Below, one piece after another: positions 45,499 to 55,096 of a stretch of 64,000 nt of DNA (positions are counted from its first letter, which is position 1; every line of letters begins with the position of its first letter). This DNA comes from Mucilaginibacter saanensis (GTDB taxonomy: Bacteria; Bacteroidota; Bacteroidia; Sphingobacteriales; Sphingobacteriaceae), in contig NZ_JACHBZ010000002.1 of assembly GCF_014200575.1 (NCBI RefSeq), forward strand, positions 310,001-374,000. The letters run 5' to 3'. The notes below the pieces were generated by a model, which worked only from the letters and a program-made list of their open reading frames with translations, had not been told where the DNA came from and searched no databases. The position numbers and the translations under genes are program-made.

Positions 45499-48400
45499 AT
45501 GATAAATAAATTACCCACTAAAAAAATTATTGTATTGTGCTTTTGTATCATGCTCTTAGCATGTACAAGTTACGCACAAACAATTTTAAAGGGCCGTGTA
45601 ACTGATACGGACGGAGCGCCCGTACCTTCGGCCAATGTTAAAATTAAGGGAACCCAAACCGGTATTGCCACCGATGCTGATGGTGCGTTCAATATTAGTT
45701 ACAAAGCTCCTGCTACGTTAACAATTACTGCTGTTGGATACATTGGGAAAGAAATCAACTTAACCAATGAGACCCAAATACAGATTAAGCTGGTTCAAAA
45801 TAATATACAGCTTAATGATGTGGTAGTTACCGCAATTGGCGTAAAACGCGAAAAACGACTTTTAACCTACAGTACACAAGAGCTAAAGGGCGAAGAGTTG
45901 TCGCGCACAAAAGAACCTAACCTGATTAACGCAATGGACGGGAAGCTATCCGGCGTTCAAATAACAAGTTCGTCAGGTACGGCAGGAGCATCGGCGAGAA
46001 TTGTGATCAGGGGGGCTGTTTCTGTAAATGGAAATAACGAGGCTCTTTTTGTAGTTGACGGCGTGCCGATAGACAATACAGAAACAGGTAACATCGCGGG
46101 AGGGGCCGCTGGTGCCGGAAGCAGTCGTATTATTGACATCGATCCTAATAATATTGAGAGTGTAAACGTATTAAAGGGGGCTGCTGCAACTGCTTTATAC
46201 GGCTCAAGAGGAGCCTCCGGTGCGGTGATTATAACTACCAAAAGCGGTGGTATTAACAAAAAGCCATCTATTACCTTTACTTCCGATTACTCGTTTGAAA
46301 AACCATTGCTGCCTGAGCGCCAAACAATTTATGGGCAGGGTACCAACGGCATTTTTTATAATGGCGAAGATCAAAAGACCAGTCTTTCATGGGGGCCTCG
46401 AATGGATACGTTAAAGATCAACGGAAAGCAGGCACCCACCTATGATCCTTATTCTTTTTTCAGAACTGGCCGAACCACCAATAATTCATTGAGTATTGCA
46501 GGTGGCAGCACTAATTCGTCTTATTATATATCATATTCCTATTTTGATCAACAAGGTATTTCACCTAAAAACGACTTTAAACGTCATTCTTTTTTCACCA
46601 AATACACTACTAATATCAGTAGAAAAATTACTACAACTTTTCAATTAGGTTATAGCAATTCAGACCAGAACCGTTTGCCTGAAGGGGCCAGTAACGGTCC
46701 TCTTTTTGTTGTGCTCTTACAACCCGTGTCCTGGAATCCTTATCCGGTATTAAATCCTGATGGTACTCCGCGTTTATACCGCTACTCCAGAAATGCCCCT
46801 TTATGGACATTGGATAATATTAATAATACAGCCAGGGTAAACAGATTTTTACCCGTAACTACTTTTACCTATACCGCTGCCAAATGGCTAACAGTTACTG
46901 AACGCCTTGGAGCTGATATTTATACAGAACAGGATAAGTATACAGAATCGCCCAGTGATGCTATTGGTCTGAAAGGGCAGATCCGTGATCAGGATGTGCT
47001 ATACAGGCAGTTTAATCATGACCTGATAGTTAATGCAGCCAAGAGTTTTGGAAAGTTTGATTTGAATATGCTGGTAGGTAATAACTACAATTCAATTTAT
47101 ACCCAAAGCACCAACTTAACCGGAACCGGTCTCAACATCGAAGATTTTTATAATGTTTCGGCAGGTTCAACTATATCGGGAGCTGAATCACATAGTTCGC
47201 AGCGCAAAATCGGTTTTTATTCACAGGCCAATATGGAATATGATAAATTCTTTATCCTATCCCTAACCGGCCGGTACGATGGTAGTTCGGTACTTTACAA
47301 GCAAAAACAATTTTATCCTTATGGTTCTGTAGCGGCAGGTTTTATATTTACCCGCTTTATGCCGGAATCGGTTACCAGTGTTTTAAACTTTGGAAAACTA
47401 CGTTTTTCTTATGCTACGGTAGGTAATGATGCAGTGCCCCCTTATTCATTAAATACACCTTATGTTTTGGCTGGCAGAAATACTAATGCAGGTTATTTTC
47501 CATTTCCATACCAGGGGCAGCCGGGCTTCTTACAAAGCTCCACATTAGGAAACCCTTATTTGCAGAATGAAAAGCTCAAAGAATTTGAAACAGGTTTAGA
47601 GCTGAAATTTTTAGATAACAGGATAAGTTTTGAAGGTTCTTATTTTAACAGGAAATCATTAAATGGTATTATCCCTAATATACAAATATCAAATACTACA
47701 GGTTACGGAGGAACAACGGTTAATTCGGCCAGCATCCGAAACAAGGGTGTGGAGTTATTATTAAATGCCACTCCGGTAAAAACGGCCGACTTTAGCTGGG
47801 ATGTTACCATCAATTATACCCACATACGCAATAAGGTTTTAGAATTAAATGATCAACAACATATCACTCAGCTGGGACGGGTTATTGTAGGTCAGCCGTA
47901 CAATATTTTTTATGGAGTAAAGTACCAGCGTAATGCCGGCGGGCAACTGCTTATTGATGATAAGGGTTTGCCATTGGTTGATCCTAACCAGGGAATTGTT
48001 GGCGATGCCAATCCGGATTGGACAGGAGGTATCAGCAACACTTTAAGATACAAACAACTGAGCTTAAGCTTTTTCTTTGATGTGAAAAAAGGTGGTGATG
48101 TGCAGAATGATGTGGAAGCAGCAGGCTTTTTTTACGGTACTGCAAAAGTAACAGAAAACAGGGCGCCAATAGTGGTGCCGGGTATAAGTGCAGCTACAGG
48201 GCAGCCAAATACAGTTGCTGTTGATGCGCAAACATATTACCAAAGCCGCCAGTACGAGTCATCTATCCAGGATGGTACGTATGTAAAACTGCGTAATGTG
48301 AGCTTATCATATTCGCTGACACCGGCTCAGTTAGCAAAAACGCCTTTTAAAACGGCATCGTTCACCATAACTGGCAGAAATCTTTGGATATACAGTCCTC

Positions 48401-48522
48401 ACTTTACCGGGGCAGATCCTGAAGTGAGTTCTTATGGTAGTGCAAATGGTAATCTGGGCATTTATGCTTATTCAACACCTACGTCGCGCTCTATCAATTT
48501 CTCTCTAAAATTTGGTTTCTAA
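45499..48522 (+). CDS. SusC/RagA TonB-dependent receptor, no STN domain
   Basis: The 1007-residue outer-membrane transporter has a signal peptide ending near SYAQ, a carboxypeptidase-regulatory-like domain (LKGRVTDTDGAPVPSANVKI), the plug with SVNVLKGAAATALYGSRGASGAV, and a barrel ending with SINFSLKFGF. It is shorter and clearly different from the second SusC, so the two pairs should take up different ligands. No STN domain is present. A SusD gene follows. The 270 nt before it hold no gene. Confidence 0.92.
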   Translation: MINKLPTKKIIVLCFCIMLLACTSYAQTILKGRVTDTDGAPVPSANVKIKGTQTGIATDADGAFNISYKAPATLTITAVGYIGKEINLTNETQIQIKLVQNNIQLNDVVVTAIGVKREKRLLTYSTQELKGEELSRTKEPNLINAMDGKLSGVQITSSSGTAGASARIVIRGAVSVNGNNEALFVVDGVPIDNTETGNIAGGAAGAGSSRIIDIDPNNIESVNVLKGAAATALYGSRGASGAVIITTKSGGINKKPSITFTSDYSFEKPLLPERQTIYGQGTNGIFYNGEDQKTSLSWGPRMDTLKINGKQAPTYDPYSFFRTGRTTNNSLSIAGGSTNSSYYISYSYFDQQGISPKNDFKRHSFFTKYTTNISRKITTTFQLGYSNSDQNRLPEGASNGPLFVVLLQPVSWNPYPVLNPDGTPRLYRYSRNAPLWTLDNINNTARVNRFLPVTTFTYTAAKWLTVTERLGADIYTEQDKYTESPSDAIGLKGQIRDQDVLYRQFNHDLIVNAAKSFGKFDLNMLVGNNYNSIYTQSTNLTGTGLNIEDFYNVSAGSTISGAESHSSQRKIGFYSQANMEYDKFFILSLTGRYDGSSVLYKQKQFYPYGSVAAGFIFTRFMPESVTSVLNFGKLRFSYATVGNDAVPPYSLNTPYVLAGRNTNAGYFPFPYQGQPGFLQSSTLGNPYLQNEKLKEFETGLELKFLDNRISFEGSYFNRKSLNGIIPNIQISNTTGYGGTTVNSASIRNKGVELLLNATPVKTADFSWDVTINYTHIRNKVLELNDQQHITQLGRVIVGQPYNIFYGVKYQRNAGGQLLIDDKGLPLVDPNQGIVGDANPDWTGGISNTLRYKQLSLSFFFDVKKGGDVQNDVEAAGFFYGTAKVTENRAPIVVPGISAATGQPNTVAVDAQTYYQSRQYESSIQDGTYVKLRNVSLSYSLTPAQLAKTPFKTASFTITGRNLWIYSPHFTGADPEVSSYGSANGNLGIYAYSTPTSRSINFSLKFGF

Positions 48523-48556
48523 AATAGCTCAATATCAAAATTTAATAACTACTCAG

Positions 48557-49939
48557 ATGAAGAAAATATCAATATACTTACTGTTGCTTATAGTTACCTT
48601 AAGCAGTTGTAAAAAGATTTTGGATGTCAATAATGATCCGAATAATCCGATTGATGTACAGGAATCCTTATTGCTGGCACCGATTGAACTAAACGTGTCC
48701 GATCAGGTTTATGCCGGTAATGCCAGCATAATTGTTCAGAATTTTATGCAAACTATAGCTCCTAACCAGCCTAATCCCGGGTTGTGGAACTATCAGCTAT
48801 TTAATACCGATCTGGATGGTGACTGGTTTAACTTTTATGTAAATGTGCTTAATAACCTTAATATTCTTAATACCAAGGCCGAAGCCAGCGGCAAATACAA
48901 TTACGCAGGCATATCTAAAATATTGTCGGCTTATACATTAGGTACTGCTACAGATATCTGGGGTGATATCTCATATTCTGCCGCATTAAAGGGAGGAACT
49001 AATTTAACCCCGGTTTACGATAAGCAGGAAGATATTTATAAATCAGTACAGACATTGCTGGATAACGGAATAGCCGATATCAATAAAAATTCCATAGTAA
49101 AACCAGGAGGCGACGATTATTTTTACAACGGTAGCATGGATAAATGGAAAAAGCTGGCTTATACCTTAAAAGCGCGTTATTATATGCACTTAACCAAAGC
49201 ACCGGGCTATAATGCACAGCAACAGGCTGATTTAGCCTTGACCGCCTTGACCAACGGAATGCAAAGTAATGACGATGACTTGAAATTTGGGTACAGCGGA
49301 GCTGCCGGTAGCGAGAATACTATCAATTTAACTTTTTCGCCGGTAACAACTTACGTTTTAAATGAAACTTATGTAAACGGTTTTAAAACACGGAACGATC
49401 CGAGGTTAACTAAGATTGTAAAACCTGCAGAAAGTACAGGCTTATATACCGGCCGAAGAATAGGTACCGATTTAGGTACTTTAACCAATTATTCATATCC
49501 TGCTGATTTTTATGCATCGGCAACATCTCCTAACTATGTAGTGAATTATTCCGAAGCTCTTTTTATCAAGGCCGAGGCTACTTTTATTAAATCAGGCGCT
49601 GCCGCTGCACAGTCTGTTTACCAGGATGCTGTAAAATCAAATATGACCAAGCTTTCTGTTAGCAGTACAGACGTAACGGCCTATTTGACTCTCAGAGGAG
49701 CACTTACCGCGACAAATGCTATCCAAAGAATAATGGAAGAAAAAAGTGTCGCTAACTTTTTTAACATTGAAAATTTTACGGATTGGAGAAGAACTGGCTT
49801 CCCGGCGATAACCAAGGTTGATGGCGCGCTGTCAGATATTCCAAGACGGTTATTGTATCCGCAAAGTGAAATATTAACCAATGCGCAGCCGCAACAAAGT
49901 GCAAAATTAACAGACAGGGTATGGTGGGATCAGCAATAA
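48557..49939 (+). CDS. SusD-like surface lipoprotein
   Basis: I chose the ATG at 48557, which gives a clear lipoprotein signal (MKKISIYLLLLIVTLSSC); an upstream start at 48512 would overlap susC. The protein (460 residues) belongs to the second SusD/RagB subgroup, shown by DVNNDPNNPIDVQESLLLAP, a middle YAGISKILSAYTLGTATDIWGD and the C-terminal RIMEEKSVANFFNIENFTDW. It pairs with the preceding SusC. A strong terminator follows. Confidence 0.88.
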   Translation: MKKISIYLLLLIVTLSSCKKILDVNNDPNNPIDVQESLLLAPIELNVSDQVYAGNASIIVQNFMQTIAPNQPNPGLWNYQLFNTDLDGDWFNFYVNVLNNLNILNTKAEASGKYNYAGISKILSAYTLGTATDIWGDISYSAALKGGTNLTPVYDKQEDIYKSVQTLLDNGIADINKNSIVKPGGDDYFYNGSMDKWKKLAYTLKARYYMHLTKAPGYNAQQQADLALTALTNGMQSNDDDLKFGYSGAAGSENTINLTFSPVTTYVLNETYVNGFKTRNDPRLTKIVKPAESTGLYTGRRIGTDLGTLTNYSYPADFYASATSPNYVVNYSEALFIKAEATFIKSGAAAAQSVYQDAVKSNMTKLSVSSTDVTAYLTLRGALTATNAIQRIMEEKSVANFFNIENFTDWRRTGFPAITKVDGALSDIPRRLLYPQSEILTNAQPQQSAKLTDRVWWDQQ

Positions 49940-49980
49940 CTGATTAAGCATATTTCTGCGCTAAGTATTATTAAATTGCG

Positions 49981-50020
49981 ACAAACGCCTTAAATCATTT
50001 GATTTAAGGCGTTTGTTTTT
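49981..50020. terminator. Rho-independent terminator after the third SusCD pair
   Basis: A 17-bp perfect stem (49981-49997 with 50000-50016) with a 2-nt centre is followed by T-rich sequence. It lies between convergent genes and can act in both directions. Confidence 0.85.
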
Positions 50021-50090
50021 AGTCATGGAAACCGATAAGCAGTTTCTACTTTATCAATTGTCCTGAACGGAGCGTAGATGATCAGTTACT

Positions 50091-51338
50091 CTAAAGCCAT
50101 AAGGCAGCCAAGGTAAATGCCAAAGCAACAGTCATGATTAAAAGGCCAAGTTTCAGAAATGTCCAAGCTTTTACGATGATACCCTCGCGCCGAAGCGCTA
50201 CAAGCCATAAAATGGTGGCCAATGATCCCGTGATGGAAAGGTTAGGCCCAAGATCGACCCCGATGAGCAACGCACTTTTAATTAGCTCCGGTAAATGCCC
50301 TGTTTGAACGGCGCTGCCGGCAATTAGCCCAACCGGTAGATTGTTTGCAAGGTTGCAGGCCAGGGCAATAATAAAGCCGCTTGTTCCCACTGCAACGGTT
50401 GTTGAGCCAGCTAAGCTTTGCTGAAGCATGGCACTTAGGTAATTAATCAGTCCGGTATTCTTAAGCGCCTCTACAATAATAAACAGCCCGCCCACCAGCG
50501 GCAATACTGACCATGATACGCCTTTAATAACACTCCATGGATTTTTCCTGGCATTCAAAATAACAACAGCCGAAGTGATGATACCGGCAACAGCAGTAGG
50601 TAAGCCAAGTTGCATGTTAAATGCTGAGGCAACAAGTAGTATAACTGCGGTTGCGATAATGCCCAGCAAAGCAGTTTTACCACCAAGCGATAATGTGGGT
50701 ACTTCTATTTTGTTCTCAATAGTTTGCTTTAAAGCGCTACGCTGGGTAAGTAATAACAATAGATAAGTTACAATGATAGAAACAAGCGACGGCCACATAT
50801 ATTGGGCCAGCCAACGTAATAAGGAAGGCATATACTTACCATAAATTACCAGGTTGGCAGGATTAGAGATCGGCAGCACAAAAGATGCTGCATTGGCAAC
50901 AAATGCACAAATCAGCAGATAGGGTAGTGGCTTTTTTACATTAGCGGCTTTAGCCGCGGCTGCTACTGCGGGTGTAAGCACAACGGCGGTGGCATCATTT
51001 GAAAGTAGTGCGGTAACAATAACGCCAACAAGATAGATTAACATAAAAAGGCGGTATGGAAATCCCTTAGCCAGGTTAGTGGCGTGTGCGGCCAGCCAGT
51101 CAAAAAGCTTTTCTTCACGGGCTGTTTCGGCCAGCAACATCATCCCGGTGAGGAAAAGATAAACATCATTCCCTTTTGATAAGCCGGAAAAAGCATCTAC
51201 TGGTAAGATCAGTCCACAAATTAACAAGAGTAAGGCACCAGAAACAGCCCATATATATTCGGTTATTTTAAAAGGCCGGATAATGACCCCGGCAATAGAC
51301 AGGAATGCGATCAGGTAAACCGCTAAATGATTGTTCAT
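50091..51338 (-). CDS. ArsB/SLC13 superfamily anion permease
   Basis: The 415-residue inner-membrane protein has 10-12 hydrophobic helices. Motifs of the ion-transporter superfamily are clear: LLSNDATAVVLTPAV in the first half and a second re-entrant SFVLPISNPANLVIYG. The fold is that of arsenite exporters (ArsB) and dicarboxylate/sulfate carriers (DASS/SLC13), which this sequence alone cannot separate. No arsR or arsC neighbour is present, so an arsenite role is not supported by context. It is a single-gene unit, convergent with the SusCD operon. Confidence 0.78.
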   Translation of the reverse strand: MNNHLAVYLIAFLSIAGVIIRPFKITEYIWAVSGALLLLICGLILPVDAFSGLSKGNDVYLFLTGMMLLAETAREEKLFDWLAAHATNLAKGFPYRLFMLIYLVGVIVTALLSNDATAVVLTPAVAAAAKAANVKKPLPYLLICAFVANAASFVLPISNPANLVIYGKYMPSLLRWLAQYMWPSLVSIIVTYLLLLLTQRSALKQTIENKIEVPTLSLGGKTALLGIIATAVILLVASAFNMQLGLPTAVAGIITSAVVILNARKNPWSVIKGVSWSVLPLVGGLFIIVEALKNTGLINYLSAMLQQSLAGSTTVAVGTSGFIIALACNLANNLPVGLIAGSAVQTGHLPELIKSALLIGVDLGPNLSITGSLATILWLVALRREGIIVKAWTFLKLGLLIMTVALAFTLAALWL

Positions 51339-51666
51339 ATTACGATATATCGCAAACTTGCTTTAAGTGTGTGAAAAATAGCCACAAAACTATAGAAACT
51401 AAAATAAAACTACTCCTGGATAAGATGTCGTTATTTTGCGCATATAACAGTTTGCACTTATCAATGTTTTGGCCCCAAGCAATTAAGCTACTATACAAGT
51501 AATCGAATAGCTTCAAATGAGTTGTATGAAGGAGTTAAAGTGTATTTTATTCAATGAAATAATGGCGCGGGGTGATAACTCATTTATAAGACAAAAAAAT
51601 ATCACTAATTTTAGTGACATTAAATTAAAATCCAATTCCTTGATATTTATAATACCTTGTTTTACT
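51339..51666. other. Divergent intergenic region
   Basis: This AT-rich stretch lies between the permease start and the Ala/Thr-rich protein. A reading frame from 51517 is open through here but its first 50 residues look random, so I treat it as untranslated. No other feature is seen. Confidence 0.45.
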
Positions 51667-52473
51667 ATGAAAAGATACGCCGTATTGCTCCTTTTATTCG
51701 TTTCCCTTTCAGGATATGCACAAAACACCATTAATAACTACAAATATGTGGTAGTGCCCGAAAAATTCAGTTTTCTTAAACAAGATGATCAGTATGGGTT
51801 AAACAGCCTAACCAAATCTCTTTTAGAAGATAAAGGTTTTACGGTTTATTTTGACAATTCAGAATTACCCGCCGATATTGCTAATAATAAATGCAGGGCG
51901 CTAAATGCCGAAGTATTAGAAAAAAGTAGCATGTTTACCACGGGGCTTACCCTTTTGCTAAAGGATTGCCAGGGTAACATCGTTTTTAAAAGCAAGGAAG
52001 GCAAAAGCAGGGAAAAGGAATATAATGTTTCTTATAACCTTGCACTAAGAGATGCCTTTAAATCGCTAACTGATGCTCCGTATGCATATAATGGAGCTGC
52101 TGACCGGATATCGCAACCGATTACCTCCACAGCTGCGGTTGCTGCAGCTCCGGTAGCAGCGGTAACAACCACTCCAGCTGCGACAGTTACAGCTCCTGCA
52201 ATAGTTTCAACAGTACCTGCTGCAACGGCGGCCGTAGCAGAAACAACGCAACCCGCCGGGACATTATATGCCCAGGCCATACCTAATGGATATCAATTAA
52301 TTGACACTGCCCCCAAAATAGTTTTAACCCTGCTTAAAACATCTGTGCCGAATTATTATATAGCCAATAATACAACTGCAAACGGCATAGTGCTTAAAAA
52401 GAACGAAGAATGGTTTTTTGAATATTATAAGGATGGTAAGCTTATTGCAGAAAAGCTATCGGTTAAATTTTAG
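51667..52473 (+). CDS. Secreted hypothetical protein with Ala/Thr/Val-rich linker
   Basis: I chose the ATG at 51667 because it begins a proper signal peptide (MKRYAVLLLLFVSLSGYAQ). The 268-residue product has an N-terminal domain of about 130 residues (NYKYVVVPEKFSFLKQDDQY, LEDKGFTVYFDNSELP), a low-complexity Ala/Val/Thr/Pro linker (about 155-200), and a C-terminal domain with QAIPNGYQLIDTAPKIVLTL. Such proteins are common and uncharacterised in Sphingobacteriaceae and Flavobacteria. It is probably periplasmic. The function is unknown. Confidence 0.65.
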   Translation: MKRYAVLLLLFVSLSGYAQNTINNYKYVVVPEKFSFLKQDDQYGLNSLTKSLLEDKGFTVYFDNSELPADIANNKCRALNAEVLEKSSMFTTGLTLLLKDCQGNIVFKSKEGKSREKEYNVSYNLALRDAFKSLTDAPYAYNGAADRISQPITSTAAVAAAPVAAVTTTPAATVTAPAIVSTVPAATAAVAETTQPAGTLYAQAIPNGYQLIDTAPKIVLTLLKTSVPNYYIANNTTANGIVLKKNEEWFFEYYKDGKLIAEKLSVKF

Positions 52474-52495
52474 CCAATGACTTTTATTGGATCAG

Positions 52496-52530
52496 GGCCG
52501 TGAGTATACTTTAATACCCACGGCCTTTTT
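52496..52530 (+). terminator. Terminator between convergent genes
   Basis: A 12-bp stem with one mismatch (52496-52507 with 52514-52525) is followed by T5. It closes the Ala/Thr-rich protein gene and abuts the end of the [2Fe-2S] gene. Confidence 0.75.
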
Positions 52531-52531
52531 G

Positions 52532-52813
52532 CTAATAAACATTGTCAGGAATAAAAATATGAGCATTTGCCAGTTCATCGTTTATCTGAATGCCACAGGC
52601 CAGCACTGTTTGCTTAAACGAGGAATGCGCATTACTTATCTGTACCAGGCAGGTGCCGCAGCTTCCCATACCACAGCATAAGCCAAAACCAGGTATAGCC
52701 AAATGATCCAGGATCAAGGTCATTAAGCTATGGTACTGTTTGGTATTGGTTTGTACCTGGTAACTTTCGTTCCGGTAATAAAGCGTTAACAAGATAGTGT
52801 TTTTAGCTTCCAT
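52532..52813 (-). CDS. Small [2Fe-2S] ferredoxin-type protein
   Basis: The 93-residue protein has the CoxS/plant-type [2Fe-2S] ligand set: C-x4-C-x2-C in LCCGMGSCGTCLV and the distal Cys in TVLACGIQ. Such domains normally feed electrons to molybdenum hydroxylases or oxygenases, but no such partner is nearby. Instead the ATG overlaps the stop of the AraC gene as TGATG, so translation is coupled. A GTG one codon upstream is an alternative start. The stop lies just past a terminator-like hairpin of the convergent gene. Electron transfer or redox sensing for the regulator is speculative. Confidence 0.8.
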   Translation of the reverse strand: MEAKNTILLTLYYRNESYQVQTNTKQYHSLMTLILDHLAIPGFGLCCGMGSCGTCLVQISNAHSSFKQTVLACGIQINDELANAHIFIPDNVY

Positions 52814-53598
52814 CACTTATAATCGCTAAAGTTTGATGGCCGTAAGTTTGTAAACTGGTAAAAGGTATTGCTGAATGCAGACAGGCTGTGATAACCAATG
52901 GCATAAGCTATTTCGCTCATGGGCATGTCGGTTTGTAATATCATTTCAAAGGCTTTAACCATACGCAACAGTTTTAAGTATTGCAAAAAGGATATCCCCA
53001 GTGTAGCCTGGAACAGTCTTGATAACGAGCGGTTGCTCAACCCAAAATGCTTACCAATAGTTTGCAGCGTATGTTCTTCTGCAATATGCAAATCTATATA
53101 GCCCATAATGGGAAGCATACGTTCGTTATCTGTTGAGGGTAAGGCTATCGGCAATACGCGGGTACTTATCTCGGGCAGCAGATTTTTGATGGTACTTAAA
53201 AATTGGTAGTGCCTGTCGCCGGGCCCAACCGGGCCTTCCCACTTATCTGTGTACTTGATCATCTGTAGTAACAGGTCATTAATAGGATAGATACCCACGC
53301 GGCTATAAAACGGATCTGTATCGTCATCAAAAACATAGAAAAATATCGAACGCAAGACCGTTGCTGAATGGCTTACCTTTAAAATATGTTCGATGCCATA
53401 GGGTATCCAGAAATAGTGGCGAGCCGGTATCACAAAGGTTTTATTTTTGATATGTACATAGGCAATTCCTCCTTCAACGTATGATAACTGTCCTTTTTTG
53501 TGTTGATGTACCGGGATATACCTTTCCAGTTTTTCATGCAACACATAAACAGATTGCGGCCACTTATCAATTTCGGGTAAGGATGCTATTAAACTCAT
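52813..53598 (-). CDS. AraC family transcriptional regulator
   Basis: The 261-residue protein has an N-terminal cupin part (YIPVHQHKKGQLSYVEGG, PARHYFWIPYGIEHIL) and a C-terminal HTH pair (LQTIGKHFGLSNRSLSRLFQATLG, MSEIAYAIGYHSLSAFSNTFYQF). It is divergent from the TolC-HlyD-MFS operon across 166 nt, the usual place for a regulator of an efflux pump. It is the first gene of a two-gene unit with the [2Fe-2S] protein. The inducer is unknown. Confidence 0.88.
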   Translation of the reverse strand: MSLIASLPEIDKWPQSVYVLHEKLERYIPVHQHKKGQLSYVEGGIAYVHIKNKTFVIPARHYFWIPYGIEHILKVSHSATVLRSIFFYVFDDDTDPFYSRVGIYPINDLLLQMIKYTDKWEGPVGPGDRHYQFLSTIKNLLPEISTRVLPIALPSTDNERMLPIMGYIDLHIAEEHTLQTIGKHFGLSNRSLSRLFQATLGISFLQYLKLLRMVKAFEMILQTDMPMSEIAYAIGYHSLSAFSNTFYQFTNLRPSNFSDYK

Positions 53599-53745
53599 AA
53601 ATAAAAGTGAATTTTAAAATCATTATTGCAATAGAGCTGGTAATTCATCGTGAAATATAGTAATGAATTTAGGAAGATAATATCATTTGGCCCGAATCAT
53701 CAAATATATGGCTTATTAAATAAAATGAGAATAGAATGGTAACCA

Positions 53746-53753
53746 TACTTTTG
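53746..53753 (+). promoter_or_regulatory. -7 promoter element of the efflux operon
   Basis: TACTTTTG matches TAnnTTTG and ends 11 nt before the TolC-like start codon, leaving a very short leader. Confidence 0.45.
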
Positions 53754-53764
53754 CCGCAAATAAA

Positions 53765-55096
53765 ATGCGCAGCTATAGTAAACCCTTATTTTACGGAATA
53801 TTAAATTTAGTAGTCTTTACCGCCCGGGCCCAGCAAAAACCGGTGACTTCAACTGGTCTTAAACTATCATTGTTTGCCGTTTGGCACATGGTAGATAGTT
53901 ATAACAAAACTAACCAGGTAAAGCAATTGCAGGTAGATGAGGTTAACCAGAACGTACTGGACTCCAAAGCCGAAAGACTGCCTGAGCTAGTGGCATCGGG
54001 CAATTTTGAAGAAGCTTCCGACCTTCCTATATATGATCAGGGTGTGTTTAATACTCCCAGTCAGCATAAAATTATCCACACACGTTATAAAATTGGCGTA
54101 GATGGTTATTTAAATATTTACAACGGCAATAAAACAAACCTGAAAATAACTGAGGGCGAAGTTTTAAAGGAGTTGGAATTGGTCCGTCAGCAAGCCACAG
54201 CATCGGGTATCAGGTTGCTTGCCGCAGCTTATTACCTTGAGTTGAAACGAAGCTACGTGTTTGAGTTATTAATGGTTAAGAATATTGACGATCAGGATAA
54301 ACAACTGGCAAAAATAAAGATGTTGCTACAGCAGGGCGTTATTCTGAAAAGCGATCTGCTGCGCGCTGAGCTCAAATTGTCAAACCAGCGGGTGTCCTTG
54401 CTGCAGATAGAGAATGATATTTTGATTGCCAATCAGAAATTGAATATACTGATCGGCCAGCCCGATAATCAGGTTATTGTACCGGTTGATGATCTGCAGC
54501 CAGAAAATCTGGTGCTGAAACCTTATGACGACTACTTATCAACCTTAGCACAAGCTTATGATAACCGAATTGCCGGGCAGGAAAAGTCACTGAGCGAGGT
54601 GCACCTTAAAAATGTAAAAGCCAATGTTGCATGGAAAATAGGATTGTACAGCAATTTTCAATATGCTTATCCCGAAACTTTTCTTTACCCATATTCGGCC
54701 AATATATACTCGCTTGGTGTTGCAGGCTTAAAGGTGTCGTTTCCAATATCAGGCTATTATTTAAATACGCATAAGCAAAAGGTAGCATATATTGAAGTGC
54801 AGAAACAACAGATTATATATGCCGACATGCAGGATAAGGTTCGCCAACGGTTAAATGAAGCCTACCTGCGCTTTAAAGAAGCGCTGACTAAGGTAAACGT
54901 AGCCAAAGTAAATGTAACCCAGGCAACTGAAAATTACAGGATAGTGCGGAATACCTACTTCAGTCAAACATCGCTCATAACCGATTTTTTGGATGCCGAC
55001 GTGCAATTATTACAAACCAACTTTGATTTAGCCAGTGCGCAGGTAACGGCGCAATTACAATATTACCAGCTGCAAAATGTATTAGGAAACCTATGA
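53765..55096 (+). CDS. TolC-family outer-membrane efflux protein
   Basis: The 443-residue outer-membrane channel component has an N-terminal signal segment ending near ARAQQ and the repeated TolC coiled-coil layout. The first half contains NVLDSKAERLPELVASGNF and LLRAELKLSNQRVSLLQIEND; the second ends with TYFSQTSLITDFLDADVQLL. It is the first gene of a tripartite pump, with the HlyD gene overlapping its last 4 nt. The length is usual. Confidence 0.88.
   Translation: MRSYSKPLFYGILNLVVFTARAQQKPVTSTGLKLSLFAVWHMVDSYNKTNQVKQLQVDEVNQNVLDSKAERLPELVASGNFEEASDLPIYDQGVFNTPSQHKIIHTRYKIGVDGYLNIYNGNKTNLKITEGEVLKELELVRQQATASGIRLLAAAYYLELKRSYVFELLMVKNIDDQDKQLAKIKMLLQQGVILKSDLLRAELKLSNQRVSLLQIENDILIANQKLNILIGQPDNQVIVPVDDLQPENLVLKPYDDYLSTLAQAYDNRIAGQEKSLSEVHLKNVKANVAWKIGLYSNFQYAYPETFLYPYSANIYSLGVAGLKVSFPISGYYLNTHKQKVAYIEVQKQQIIYADMQDKVRQRLNEAYLRFKEALTKVNVAKVNVTQATENYRIVRNTYFSQTSLITDFLDADVQLLQTNFDLASAQVTAQLQYYQLQNVLGNL

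Noticed and set aside
48512..48556. Upstream start of the third susD overlapping susC
   Set aside because: The ATG at 48557 begins a perfect lipoprotein signal; the upstream residues do not.
50091..51338. Arsenic resistance operon
   Set aside because: The permease belongs to a superfamily with many substrates and there is no arsR, arsC or other arsenic gene beside it.
52032..52280. Ala/Val-rich minus-strand frame
   Set aside because: It is the antisense shadow of the low-complexity linker of the secreted protein at 51667-52473.
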